From assembly GCA_035222895.1 (NCBI GenBank), contig JAVYIG010000689.1, forward strand, positions 102,501-166,500: 64,000 nt of DNA, given 5' to 3'. The notes under the pieces were generated by a model. It had not been told where the DNA came from. It was given only the letters and a program-made list of their open reading frames with translations, and did no database searches. The position numbers were made by a program, and so were the translations under genes. This document shows, one piece after another, positions 1-8,091 of the stretch (position 1 is its first letter; each line of letters begins with the position of its first letter). This DNA is from Strongylocentrotus droebachiensis. Taxonomy: Eukaryota; Echinodermata; Echinoidea; Camarodonta; Strongylocentrotidae.

Positions 1-112
1 TGGGCATACTGAGTGGCAAATGAAGATTAACGTCTTGCCAAAAAACATTAGTGCCTGTGGTGGGGATCGAACCCTCAATCCTTCAGCAAAATATAGTCAC
101 GTTGATGAAACT
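1..112 (-). mobile_element. tRNA-derived SINE fragment (tentative)
   Basis: On the - strand a pol III box-B-like stretch (GGTTCGATCC, about 75 to 64) is followed by a run typical of tRNA-derived SINE bodies and by the window edge. No box A is visible on its 5' side, where the purine repeat begins, so this is at best a truncated copy. It is unlikely to be a functional tRNA because no acceptor or anticodon stems can be drawn. Confidence 0.35.
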
Positions 113-300
113 TCCAAGAAGAAGAAGAAGAAGAAGAGAAGGAGGAGAAGAAGAAGAACAAGAACAACAAAAACAACATCAAAAAGGAGAAGAAGAACAA
201 GAAGAAAAATAAGAAAACGAATGAGGAGGAGAGGAAGATCTTGAAAAGAGGAAGAGGGAAGAAAGAGAAAAGGAAGAACTAAAAAGAGATTATAGGCAAA
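113..300. repeat. (GAA)n / purine-rich low-complexity tract
   Basis: Almost pure A/G sequence built on GAA and GAGGA on the + strand. The Arg/Lys-only reading frame across it is a by-product of composition and not a gene. Confidence 0.9.
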
Positions 301-546
301 ATTTCTTTGAAATAATGTCAGTGCCTGAAAAATAGGCAGGCTGTGAAGTAGAAAAAGGGATATTTTGAAGAAAGTCGTGTTTTGAATGCTTTATCATGAC
401 AAATGAGGCGAAAGGGCGGCGGGTGCCAAAAATTTGATGGGAATATAGTGGACCTAATTACGGGCCTAATTACCTCAGACAGTTGTCCTCAATGAATAAC
501 TACTTGCACTTTCAATTCAGTTCAATATCCGTAGTTATATCACTAA

Positions 547-765
547 TATCACTGGCTGATCCAGGGGGAGGCGGGGGCCCTGGCTCCCACCTCTGGGGGA
601 AAACATGTGTAAAAACACGTTAATTTTTACCTTTTTTTTTAATAGATGGGCCCCCTCCCCTGGCGCTCAAGGGGGGGGGGGGGGGGTGCGATTTTTCAAA
701 TTGTTGAGGGGCCCCCCCAAAAAAAATTGCGCTCAACAGCCCCCCCCCCCCAAACTATGGCATGT
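547..765. mobile_element. G-run/C-run dispersed element, copy 1
   Basis: Contains long G and C homopolymers and the motif CCCCTCCCCTGGCGCTCAAG followed by a G run. The same motif and G run recur at 32907-32943, so this is a dispersed repeat family. No terminal inverted repeat or target duplication could be fixed. Homopolymer lengths here may be unreliable in the assembly. Confidence 0.5.
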
Positions 766-899
766 TGCTGGCCCAAGTATGATTGATGGAGAAACTCTGC
801 GAAGGGGGGAAAAACTACCGATGACAATATTGTTGGGATCATATTTAGCAGGACCTTGTGTTTTTAATTGTATTTGTACTCCAATTGCATAGCGGTCAC

Positions 900-1105
900 T
901 TGATTTTTTTAAACATTTATATTTTAAAGTTATTATTTCATTGTATTTATTCGTTTATTTATATATTTATTTATTTATTATTTGATTATCAGAATTTATT
1001 CTTTTATTCATTTATCTATATATTCATTAATTTATTTGTTTATTTGATCATTTAATGAAATAATGTAATCATAATATTTTTTTATTTATTTCTAGTAGGG
1101 GTAGG
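900..1105. repeat. AT-rich (TTTATTT)n tract
   Basis: Degenerate TTTAT repeats. The hydrophobic frame over it (858-1055) is compositional. From 1106 to 1890 I see nothing recognisable. Confidence 0.7.
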
Positions 1106-1894
1106 TGAAGGGTTTTTTTTCCTGAGGGAAATTGACATTAATGTCTATTCTGAGTCCATTAAATAAGATTTTTTTTAAAGAGGTGCAATTTTGTTGCGTA
1201 TGAAACTTGCCATTCGAAATTTCTGACTGACTTGCATAATAATATTTTATGCTTGAATATAATTTTTGTCTATATAAAACTTTTTATAAAACTTTACTAT
1301 CGTACCCATAGAGCTATAATCTCAGTGTTTCCTAGAAACTTGGAAAGGTCTTTTATGAGAATCTAAGTTGAGTCATTATTGGTCTAGCACCATCTACGAT
1401 ATAAAACATGACAATCATTTGGTCTGCTGATGAAAAAACGAAGAAGGGATTTCTGACGAAAGAACAGATTCTGCTACAGATCTACATACAGTCTGTTATT
1501 ATGTAAGCTTTGTCGTGCGCATTGTAAGTATAAGTTTATTTGAAGTGAAGTAATCTATGAGATTCCATGTTATGAATACAATGTAATGAGCCTGCCACCC
1601 AGAAATTAACAAAAACAATTCATGAATCGGGCGTGGAAGCGGGGGGCGGGTATTGAGAAAGCATTCCTGCCGGAGCGTCAGGGGAGGTGCTCAGCTCAGA
1701 GAGTGCTGAAGTCCGTGGCGTGGGTATCATTGCAATTTGCATGGCCCTTGGGCGTTGGGTCTCGCTTTTCACCTGCCACTTGCCTTTTAAGTTTGTCACT
1801 CAATCCATTAAATATTCCTTTAAGAATTGTTCTTTATTTGAGATCTAAAAATTGATAAATGTCATACTTATCACTTATTCAAACTGCACAATAC

Positions 1895-2244
1895 TGTAGT
1901 GCCGGAGCGGAATATTATCTTACTGGGCCAAAATCTTAACTACACAATACATAACCGACTATAATAAGGATTTATCCTACCATAGGCTGTATACTATACT
2001 GCTTGAAGTCTGTCTCAAGAAGCACTCGATGTGTGGAGCTCCACGACGCTAGAAGCTAGCTACGTTGAGATCCGAAGAGACAGAAGAGACAGGCAATCAA
2101 AAGTTTTTGTGGCGTGCAGTCTCAGGTTCAATCTAATGTTCCCAGTGATAAGCACGCCCGCGGAAACTACCGCGGGTGTCGCCTAATGCGGGACTTACGC
2201 GCATATGCCGCCAGAGCCGTAGTGGCTCAGGCTGAATCACTACA
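1895..2244 (-). repeat. 3' LTR of the gag-only element
   Basis: Same length and termini as the 5' copy. Visible differences are a T/A change near 1931 and four changes around 2101-2125. On the - strand it is preceded by a purine-rich stretch. Confidence 0.92.
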
Positions 2245-2260
2245 TTATTCCCCACTTAAT
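2245..2260 (-). other. Polypurine tract of the LTR element
   Basis: Read on the - strand this is AAGTGGGGAATAA, directly abutting the TG of the 3' LTR, which is where plus-strand priming should occur. Confidence 0.6.
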
Positions 2261-2809
2261 GAGTTTAAAGCCTACTTCTAACTTAAACTAAACTAAAACT
2301 AACTTAAAACTACTCCCGTACCGCAGTGCGGGGTCACGCCGTTCCCGCTGGTGGATGGGTCAAGGACCCTCCTTGCCAGCACCGGTGAAGTCTTGGTCTT
2401 TCCAGGAGGCGGGCGCCTTTATCATACCTTAATAAGTACTGTATTCCAAAATTTGGTACGGGAAATAGTATGTAAAGTACAATACACAGAGACTCAATCC
2501 CATAGCCATAATGGTGCATGAAATATACAGCTATATAATATAACTAGTCAATCCCATAACCATAATGGTTTCCATTCTGGTTACAAACGAGCCATGATTA
2601 AAACTACAACAAAACACCCGTTTCCAAAAGGAAATACTTATGGGAATTTCAGCTAGTGTATAATGCTGAAAACCAGGCCCCGGGAATGTTCAAGGAACCA
2701 GAAATATCCTAGCATCCCTAACTTGGTACATTTAACTACTAAACAGGATTCAAGTCCCGGAAATGTCCCAGGGATCAAGAACATAAAGAAACAGAAATAT
2801 ACCAGTTAA

Positions 2810-3000
2810 CCCTTACCGTGCCGGTGTCACGTGTAAATGACAAAGAATAGCAGTCCTGGCACGGGCGTAAGGGATTAACCGGGGCATTACAGGCATAAAG
2901 AAACAGAAATATACCAGTTAACCCTTACCGTGCCGGTTATACATAATGACAAATTGCAAAACGTCTTGGCACGGGCATAAGGGATTAACCGGGGCATTAC
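2810..3000. repeat. Two TTAA-bounded hairpins in tandem
   Basis: Two ~105-bp units each contain TTAA, CCCTTACCGTGCC, a short loop, GGCACGGGC(G/A)TAAGGG and again TTAA, followed by CCGGGGCATTAC. The arms are inverted repeats. They look like tiny TTAA-target MITEs, with at least one unit duplicated with its flank. Confidence 0.6.
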
Positions 3001-3424
3001 ATTAAATTCCCAAGGTGACCGAGCATGAAAGTGTGAGTGATCAACATAAACGATGAATGGCAATGAGTGTGCAGAAAAGGGGAAGAGCCCAATGGCTCCC
3101 CATTCCCCAAGTGCAGTTTGGATGGTACAATGTCCAGAAACTGGGCAATCCCACATGAGAGCCAAACGGCTCCCTACAGGCAGTCCAAACGGTGCATATA
3201 AGAAGTATTAGAATGATAAAAGCAGATCACTGAAATCAGATGGAAAATGATATAGAAGGTGAAAACACGATTACATTCTCTGGGCCACTCGGCACCCGGG
3301 GGCACAATAGCCACTGCCGGCAAGTTCCTGATATCATTCAGGGCACCCAGGCCCACAACACCATCAAGCAAATCCAAAAGGCTCTTGTTGATCCAGAGGA
3401 ATTACTCCCCCAAAACATAATCAT

Positions 3425-3507
3425 ATCCTGCCGATTACGCCATTGTAGTGCCGGAGCGGAATATTATCTTACTGGGCCTAAATCTTAACTACACAATACA
3501 TAACTCT
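3425..3507 (-). other. Internal U5 fragment with second primer-binding site
   Basis: Positions 3444-3505 repeat the last ~62 bases of U5 (- strand), identical to 6578-6639. One base beyond, the - strand reads TGGCGTAATCGGCAGGAT (3442-3425), a primer-binding site that differs at one base from the complement of the metazoan tRNA-Ser 3' end as I recall it, followed by a G-run leader. This is a genuine LTR/PBS junction in the middle of the element, and it supplies the gag stop codon. Confidence 0.8.
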
Positions 3508-5044
3508 CCGACCCCTCCAGGTTTTCCGGAACATCAGTAGCCACGGGAGATAGAGGGCGGGCATGTGAAAGCATAGAAACCTCTAAAGACTTAACAGTCT
3601 TCAGTATTTCTTCTAGTATACAATCGGTGTTGTACGCATGCGTCTTAAGACTGGCGACTTCCTCTTTTAAATTGCCAATGTCATTCCTGGCCTGAACTTC
3701 AAAAGGCGTTGTGACCTTCCCCCGGTCCTCCACAGGAGCCGGACGGGGAACATCTCGACCTGTGGAAACTGTTGGGGAACTATAGGGTTGCCTATGACGA
3801 TAAATTCCCGGCTCCTCAACCGTATCAAAAGGCGTTGTGACATTCCCCCGGTCCGCCGCCGGAGCCGGGCGGGGAACATCTCGACCTATGGAAACTGTTG
3901 GGGAACGATAGGGTTGCCTATGACGATAAATTCCCGGCTCCTCAACCGTATCAAAACTGTCCACCTCCTGAACGTACAGGCAAGTCTGCTGCACCTGCTG
4001 CCGAGAAGCTGGATATAAACGGCGGGGCTCGCTCCCGTACACTACACGTTGGGTGTGTTGTGCCCACCTGATGGCTTCCAGGGCCTCTTCAACGGACTTC
4101 GGGCGTTTATTTAGAGCCGTTAAACCAGCCGCCTTATCGATGCAACCCTGACATAGTTGCAACACCATTTGAGTGTCGTCACCCCTACGGTCACACCCAA
4201 AAGCCTCATGGAACAACGCTTGGAGTCGGTCGGACCAAGCTAGGAGGGACTCCTCCGGGAGTTGGCGAGCCGTTCGAAACTCGGCTATGGCCTCCTCTGG
4301 AAATCGGGTAGCCCCAAACCGACGCCCCATCGCTGTCAACATCGGGTAATACGACTCGGTGCCCATATCCCGAAGATTGGAAAAACAATCCGACGCAGAC
4401 CCTTCCAGACACCAGCCTAGAACATCCAAACACTCACTCGGACTCCAGTGGCACGACGCAGCATAGCTCGTAAATTTCCTGAGAAAGGAATGCCAACTAG
4501 TCCTCCCATCAAAACTAAGCGACCTCGGCAGACGGGGGGGCCAATCTCGGCGCCCCTGCGACCTGTAATCTCCCTGACCCCCTGGTGGGGATTCCCTAGA
4601 AGGAGGATAATAATTATTGGGTGGGGATTCCCTAGAAGGAGGATAATAATTATTGGGTGGGGATTCCCTAGAAGGAGGATAATAATTATTGGGTGGGGAT
4701 TCCCTAGGAGGATAATAATTACGTGGGGGTTCCCTGGAAAGCGGACAGTTATCTTCCCTAAGCCAATACTCGGCCGAGGGCTCGGCTGGGGAGCTGGCCG
4801 GTTGCGGCGAGCTCCTTCCCTGCCGTGACTTAGCCTCAGCCTGATCCGCCCGATAAGGCTCAAAATCAAATAAATGTAACAGCTCCTTGGCTTCATGGAG
4901 AAGGGGACACTGCAAAAACAATTCCTTAGTTAAGTTACCACATTGCCCCCTCCACTTCATAATCTTGTTGGACTTGATTTTATCTACAACGGCCAGTAAG
5001 GCCTCCTCACCCCCATAATTAACTTTAACCTTCTCTGAGGCCAT
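3485..5044 (-). CDS. Gag-like capsid protein of the LTR element
   Basis: A 519-residue intact frame. An N-terminal helical segment (about 1-70) is followed by a Pro/Ser/Arg/Tyr-rich region with four 12-residue repeats (SRESPPNNYYPP type). A retrotransposon capsid-like domain spans about 165-340, with the usual layout of a Phe-Asp-Gly start, a Trp followed by a helix, an E-C-L-x-x-L helix and 'L-E-G-S-A-S-D-C-F' (compare gag families of Ty3 and Pao elements). The C-terminal part carries two 42-residue repeats, each starting FDTVEEPGIYRHRQ, then a coiled coil. No CCHC zinc knuckle is present. The last codons and the stop come from an LTR-derived fragment (3444-3507), so the original C-terminus is lost. 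The start at 5044 is the first Met of the frame and fits a leader of about 1.5 kb. It should package the element's RNA, with pol supplied in trans. Confidence 0.85.
   Translation of the reverse strand: MASEKVKVNYGGEEALLAVVDKIKSNKIMKWRGQCGNLTKELFLQCPLLHEAKELLHLFDFEPYRADQAEAKSRQGRSSPQPASSPAEPSAEYWLREDNCPLSREPPRNYYPPRESPPNNYYPPSRESPPNNYYPPSRESPPNNYYPPSRESPPGGQGDYRSQGRRDWPPRLPRSLSFDGRTSWHSFLRKFTSYAASCHWSPSECLDVLGWCLEGSASDCFSNLRDMGTESYYPMLTAMGRRFGATRFPEEAIAEFRTARQLPEESLLAWSDRLQALFHEAFGCDRRGDDTQMVLQLCQGCIDKAAGLTALNKRPKSVEEALEAIRWAQHTQRVVYGSEPRRLYPASRQQVQQTCLYVQEVDSFDTVEEPGIYRHRQPYRSPTVSIGRDVPRPAPAADRGNVTTPFDTVEEPGIYRHRQPYSSPTVSTGRDVPRPAPVEDRGKVTTPFEVQARNDIGNLKEEVASLKTHAYNTDCILEEILKTVKSLEVSMLSHARPLSPVATDVPENLEGSESYVLCS
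4579..4735 (-). repeat. 36-bp minisatellite inside gag
   Basis: About four copies of a 36-bp unit (GGATTCCCTAGAAGGAGGAT core on the + strand). It codes in frame for the SRESPPNNYYPP repeats, so the expansion keeps the frame. Confidence 0.9.
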
Positions 5045-5188
5045 AACCGGCTTTAAATCAGCAACAATTAAATAGCCAAATGATAAAATTCAATACACAA
5101 ACAATCCTTCCTTCTTGCTTACTTAATACCCCACTTAATTTCCTAATAGCTTACTAAGTACCTGACAGAAAAATACTGAACCCTAAAC

Positions 5189-6013
5189 CTCACCGAAAAA
5201 CACCGCGGAATTATCTCCACGGTGAACAGCTTCAGCGAGCGGGCCAAAACTAAACCCTACTAAGTAACACTAAAGGACTACACTTAAACCGGCAACATAC
5301 CTCACCGAAAAACACCGCGGAACTATCTCCACGGTATAATGCTCGGCAAGATGGCCGTACAATATTAGTAATGATGAAATGAAGGTGAAATTAAATACCA
5401 CCCACGATTTAACCCCAAATCCACAGATATACAAAACAAGACTTGACAGTCAAAAATCCCACTTACTTAGGTACCTAGTCAATCCTTCCTTCTTGCTTAC
5501 TTACTAACGTACGTAGTTCCTTCAAGGAAAATACTTCTTGCTTACTTAGTTTCTTAAAGGAAAATACTTGCTTACTTACTTAGTCTCTTACTTACTTAGT
5601 TTCTTACAGGAAAGACCTATTGCCTACTTAATAACTTACTCAGTTTCTTTCATAATCTTACTTAGTTTCTTACTAAAAAATTCCTACTTAAACAACCCTA
5701 TACCCATAGTATACCTCACCGAAAAACACCGTGGAATTATCTCCACGGTAACAATACTTCGGCGAGAGGGTTGAAACTAATTTAATGACTCCTACTCACT
5801 AATTTTACTCCTACTTAAACAACCCTATACCCATAGTATACCTCACCGAAAAACACCGTGGAATTATCTCCACAGTAATAATACTTCGGCGAGAGGGTTG
5901 AAACTAGTCTAATTAGAGCCTACCCCTATTTACTAAGTTCTACTTAAACGACCCTATACCTCACCGAAAAAAAACACCGTGGAATTATCTCCACAGTATA
6001 AAACTCTGGCGAG
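5189..6013. repeat. Five copies of a two-stem hairpin in the LTR-element leader
   Basis: Copies lie at about 5189-5240, 5301-5350, 5715-5766, 5842-5893 and 5960-6013. Each has an outer stem (CTCACCGAA with TTCGGCGAG) around an inner stem (ACCGTGGA with TCCACGGT). Copies 3 to 5 belong to a ~120-bp tandem unit that also holds ACAACCCTATACCCATAG. Base pairs are largely kept between copies. Confidence 0.75.
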
Positions 6014-6124
6014 AGGGTTGACACTACGAGCACTACAAAAAACGGCTGTACAACCAGTCTAGTGAGTAGAAAAAAAATGAGCAAATTTAAGTACAAAAAA
6101 TGACCAAAACCGATGTCAAAAATC

Positions 6125-6525
6125 GAAATATGGCCGTAAAAATACCAACAAGTCCCTAAAAAACTATCCTACAACCCTAAGCAGACAAGAAATGAAAAAC
6201 TATGAGCTTATAAGGCCCTGCAAAAAAAGTTCCAAAAATAAAAAATCCCTTCAACATACGAGCGAATGTATTCAAGATGGCGGCTCGGACATGTGTGCGA
6301 CCACCAAAAATTATCCCCAAAACACAGAAATGAGTACCCAAAAATCGGAATACAGCACTGAAAATACTCTACGAGTCCCTAAAATACTAATCTACAGCAA
6401 TAACCAACTACAAACGGGGAAAAAACAAGCTTACAAGGCCCTACGAACGAAATCACAAAAATAGAAAATCCCCTCAACACACAAGTGAACGCCGACAAGA
6501 TGGCGGCTCAAACATGTGTGCGCTA
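6125..6525. repeat. ~200-bp imperfect tandem repeat with YY1-like motifs
   Basis: Two diverged units share GAGTCCCTAAAA, TACAAGGCCCT, AAAATCCCCTCAACA and AAGATGGCGGCTC. AAGATGGCGGC at 6274-6284 and 6497-6507 equals the known YY1 core. This part is the transcribed leader of the LTR element, close to its 5' LTR. Confidence 0.65.
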
Positions 6526-6559
6526 AAAAAAAAAAAAAACTTGCCCGAACAGGTCCGAA

Positions 6560-6576
6560 AAAGAGCGATCACGCCA
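6560..6576 (-). other. Primer-binding site next to the 5' LTR (degenerate)
   Basis: One base after the 5' LTR the - strand reads TGGCGTGATCG. It begins like a tRNA-Ser-type site but leaves the match after about eleven bases, unlike the internal copy at 3442. Confidence 0.5.
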
Positions 6577-6577
6577 T

Positions 6578-6927
6578 TGTAGTGCCGGAGCGGAATATTA
6601 TCTTACTGGGCCTAAATCTTAACTACACAATACATAACCGACTATAATAAGGATTTATCCTACCATAGGCTGTATACTATACTGCTTGAAGTCTGTCTCA
6701 AGAAGCACTCGATGTGTGGAGCTCCACGACGCTAGAAGCTAGCTACGTTGAGATCCGAAGAGACAGAAGAGACAGGCAATCAACAGTGTTTGTCGCGTGC
6801 AATCTCAGGTTCAATCTAATGTTCCCAGTGATAAGCACGCCCGCGGAAACTACCGCGGGTGTCGCCTAATGCGGGACTTACGCGCATATGCCGCCAGAGC
6901 CGTAGTGGCTCAGGCTGAATCACTACA
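6578..6927 (-). repeat. 5' LTR of the gag-only element
   Basis: It is 350 bp, begins TGTAGTG and ends CACTACA on the + strand, with seven-base inverted termini. It contains a GC-rich dyad near the 6841-6858 region (CCGCGGAAACTACCGCGG), which could form a hairpin in the transcript. The next four bases, ATAC, repeat those before the 3' LTR. Confidence 0.92.
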
Positions 6928-7670
6928 ATACTTAAAGATTCTACTTGATTCAATGCGATCAGTAGGCGGTAGGGGCGCTGGTCCGGGAATGAGGATTGTC
7001 CGCTTAAAGGGACTTTGTAACATTGTTCAGATGAGAAATACAGAGACGCCAAGGTAAAAGATTGGCAATGCGTGACATTTTCATTTTTTGGCGCGCGTGC
7101 GAGGGTATAACACACGTATAGCTATAGGTATGGCGTTTTGTTTTAATCTAGCGCGCGCGCCGTGCGTGAGAGCCGTTTTCAGACGCTCCAAATGCGTGAC
7201 ACTTGGTAGCTCTGGAAATAGTGGTGCTAAGGTAGTGATCTGATCGACTGATCTGAACGATTCCTTAATTCTCCCAACTATATTAGACTCTATTACAATT
7301 TAATTACAATTTAGGTGAATGGAAATCTCACAAAGCAATAAAATGGCTCTACATTCCATTCCAGACATTTAAGTGTTGACAGATTTTTTATAGCCTGTTT
7401 GTATGTCTTTTTTTCATGGAAAAACGGTTGGGAAAATTCAAAAATGGTTGGGAGAATTTAGATTCAGAAGCGCCGCACATCGACGCCCGTTCGAAAAACC
7501 GTTAAACTTTGTTAAAAATCTTCATATTTCATGAATTAATTTCGGATTTGGGGCATCGTAGTTGGATAATCCATACATACAAACATAATTTTACGTGTTT
7601 TGCATCCTGATTCAACAGATTTGTGAAATCAACCATCACAATGTTACTATTACCTTTAAACGAGGGGAGT

Positions 7671-7842
7671 CTGGCTTACTCGGACCCGGGGACAACTCGG
7701 GCCCCGCGCGCTGCAGAAACGATCATTTTGTTGCAAGTTTAGGGTTAAAGTTAACTAATTAGGGTTAGGGTTCGTGTAAAATGACCCAAAAATTACTGCT
7801 ATAGCAGCGGAGCCGAGTTGTCCACGGGTCCCAGTTAGCCCG
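7671..7842. mobile_element. Foldback MITE-like element
   Basis: GGACCCGGGGACAACTCGG at 7682-7700 is the reverse complement, with one mismatch, of CCGAGTTGTCCACGGGTCC at 7812-7830. The pairing continues outward imperfectly. No coding signal. The rest of 6932-8080 holds nothing I recognise beyond GC-rich patches near 7090-7190. Confidence 0.6.
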
Positions 7843-8091
7843 GATCCAAGAATATCCTTGCAAACTTAAAGGGACTAATTGTGTCTTTATAAAAAAAAGA
7901 TCGTTCGTCAACGTTTTTTTTTTTTCATCAGTGCTGTGCTGGTTTCGGGTTGCTCATACACCAATGAACTTTTCTGATTTTGATTTGATCCGATTTTGGT
8001 TAGTTTAATTTCACTAACAAAATAAATAACAAATAGCATTGTTTTTATAATATCGCCCCCTGGTCCATCTATTTCGATTGCAGATACCAAG

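Larger units (their letters stand above)
1895..6927 (-). mobile_element. Complete gag-only LTR retrotransposon
   Basis: Two 350-bp direct repeats (1895-2244 and 6578-6927), each starting TG and ending CA, differ at only about five positions, which indicates a fairly recent insertion. The element is flanked by the 4-bp direct repeat ATAC (1891-1894 and 6928-6931), the expected target duplication. The order on the - strand is 5' LTR, primer-binding site, a 1.5-kb leader, gag (5044-3485), an internal U5 fragment with a second primer-binding site, about 1.2 kb without coding signal, a purine-rich stretch and the 3' LTR. Protease, reverse transcriptase, RNase H and integrase are all absent, so it must move with enzymes supplied in trans. 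This resembles the TR-GAG class of non-autonomous elements described in plants. The superfamily (gypsy or BEL) cannot be settled without pol. Confidence 0.9.

Noticed and set aside
55-85. Functional tRNA gene
   Set aside because: Only a box-B-like piece; no acceptor, D or anticodon stem can be formed.
20-244. Arg/Lys-rich 74-residue frame
   Set aside because: Pure consequence of the GAA/GAGGA repeat; no start context or homology.
858-1055. Hydrophobic frame resembling membrane segments
   Set aside because: Translation of (TTTAT)n DNA.
4417-4896. Alternative frames over gag (also 4448-4828 on the + strand)
   Set aside because: Shadows of the 36-bp repeat that codes for the Pro/Tyr repeats in the real gag frame.
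5189-6013. CRISPR-like spaced repeats
   Set aside because: The repeats are irregularly spaced hairpins in a eukaryotic LTR element, spacers are homologous to each other and no cas genes exist.
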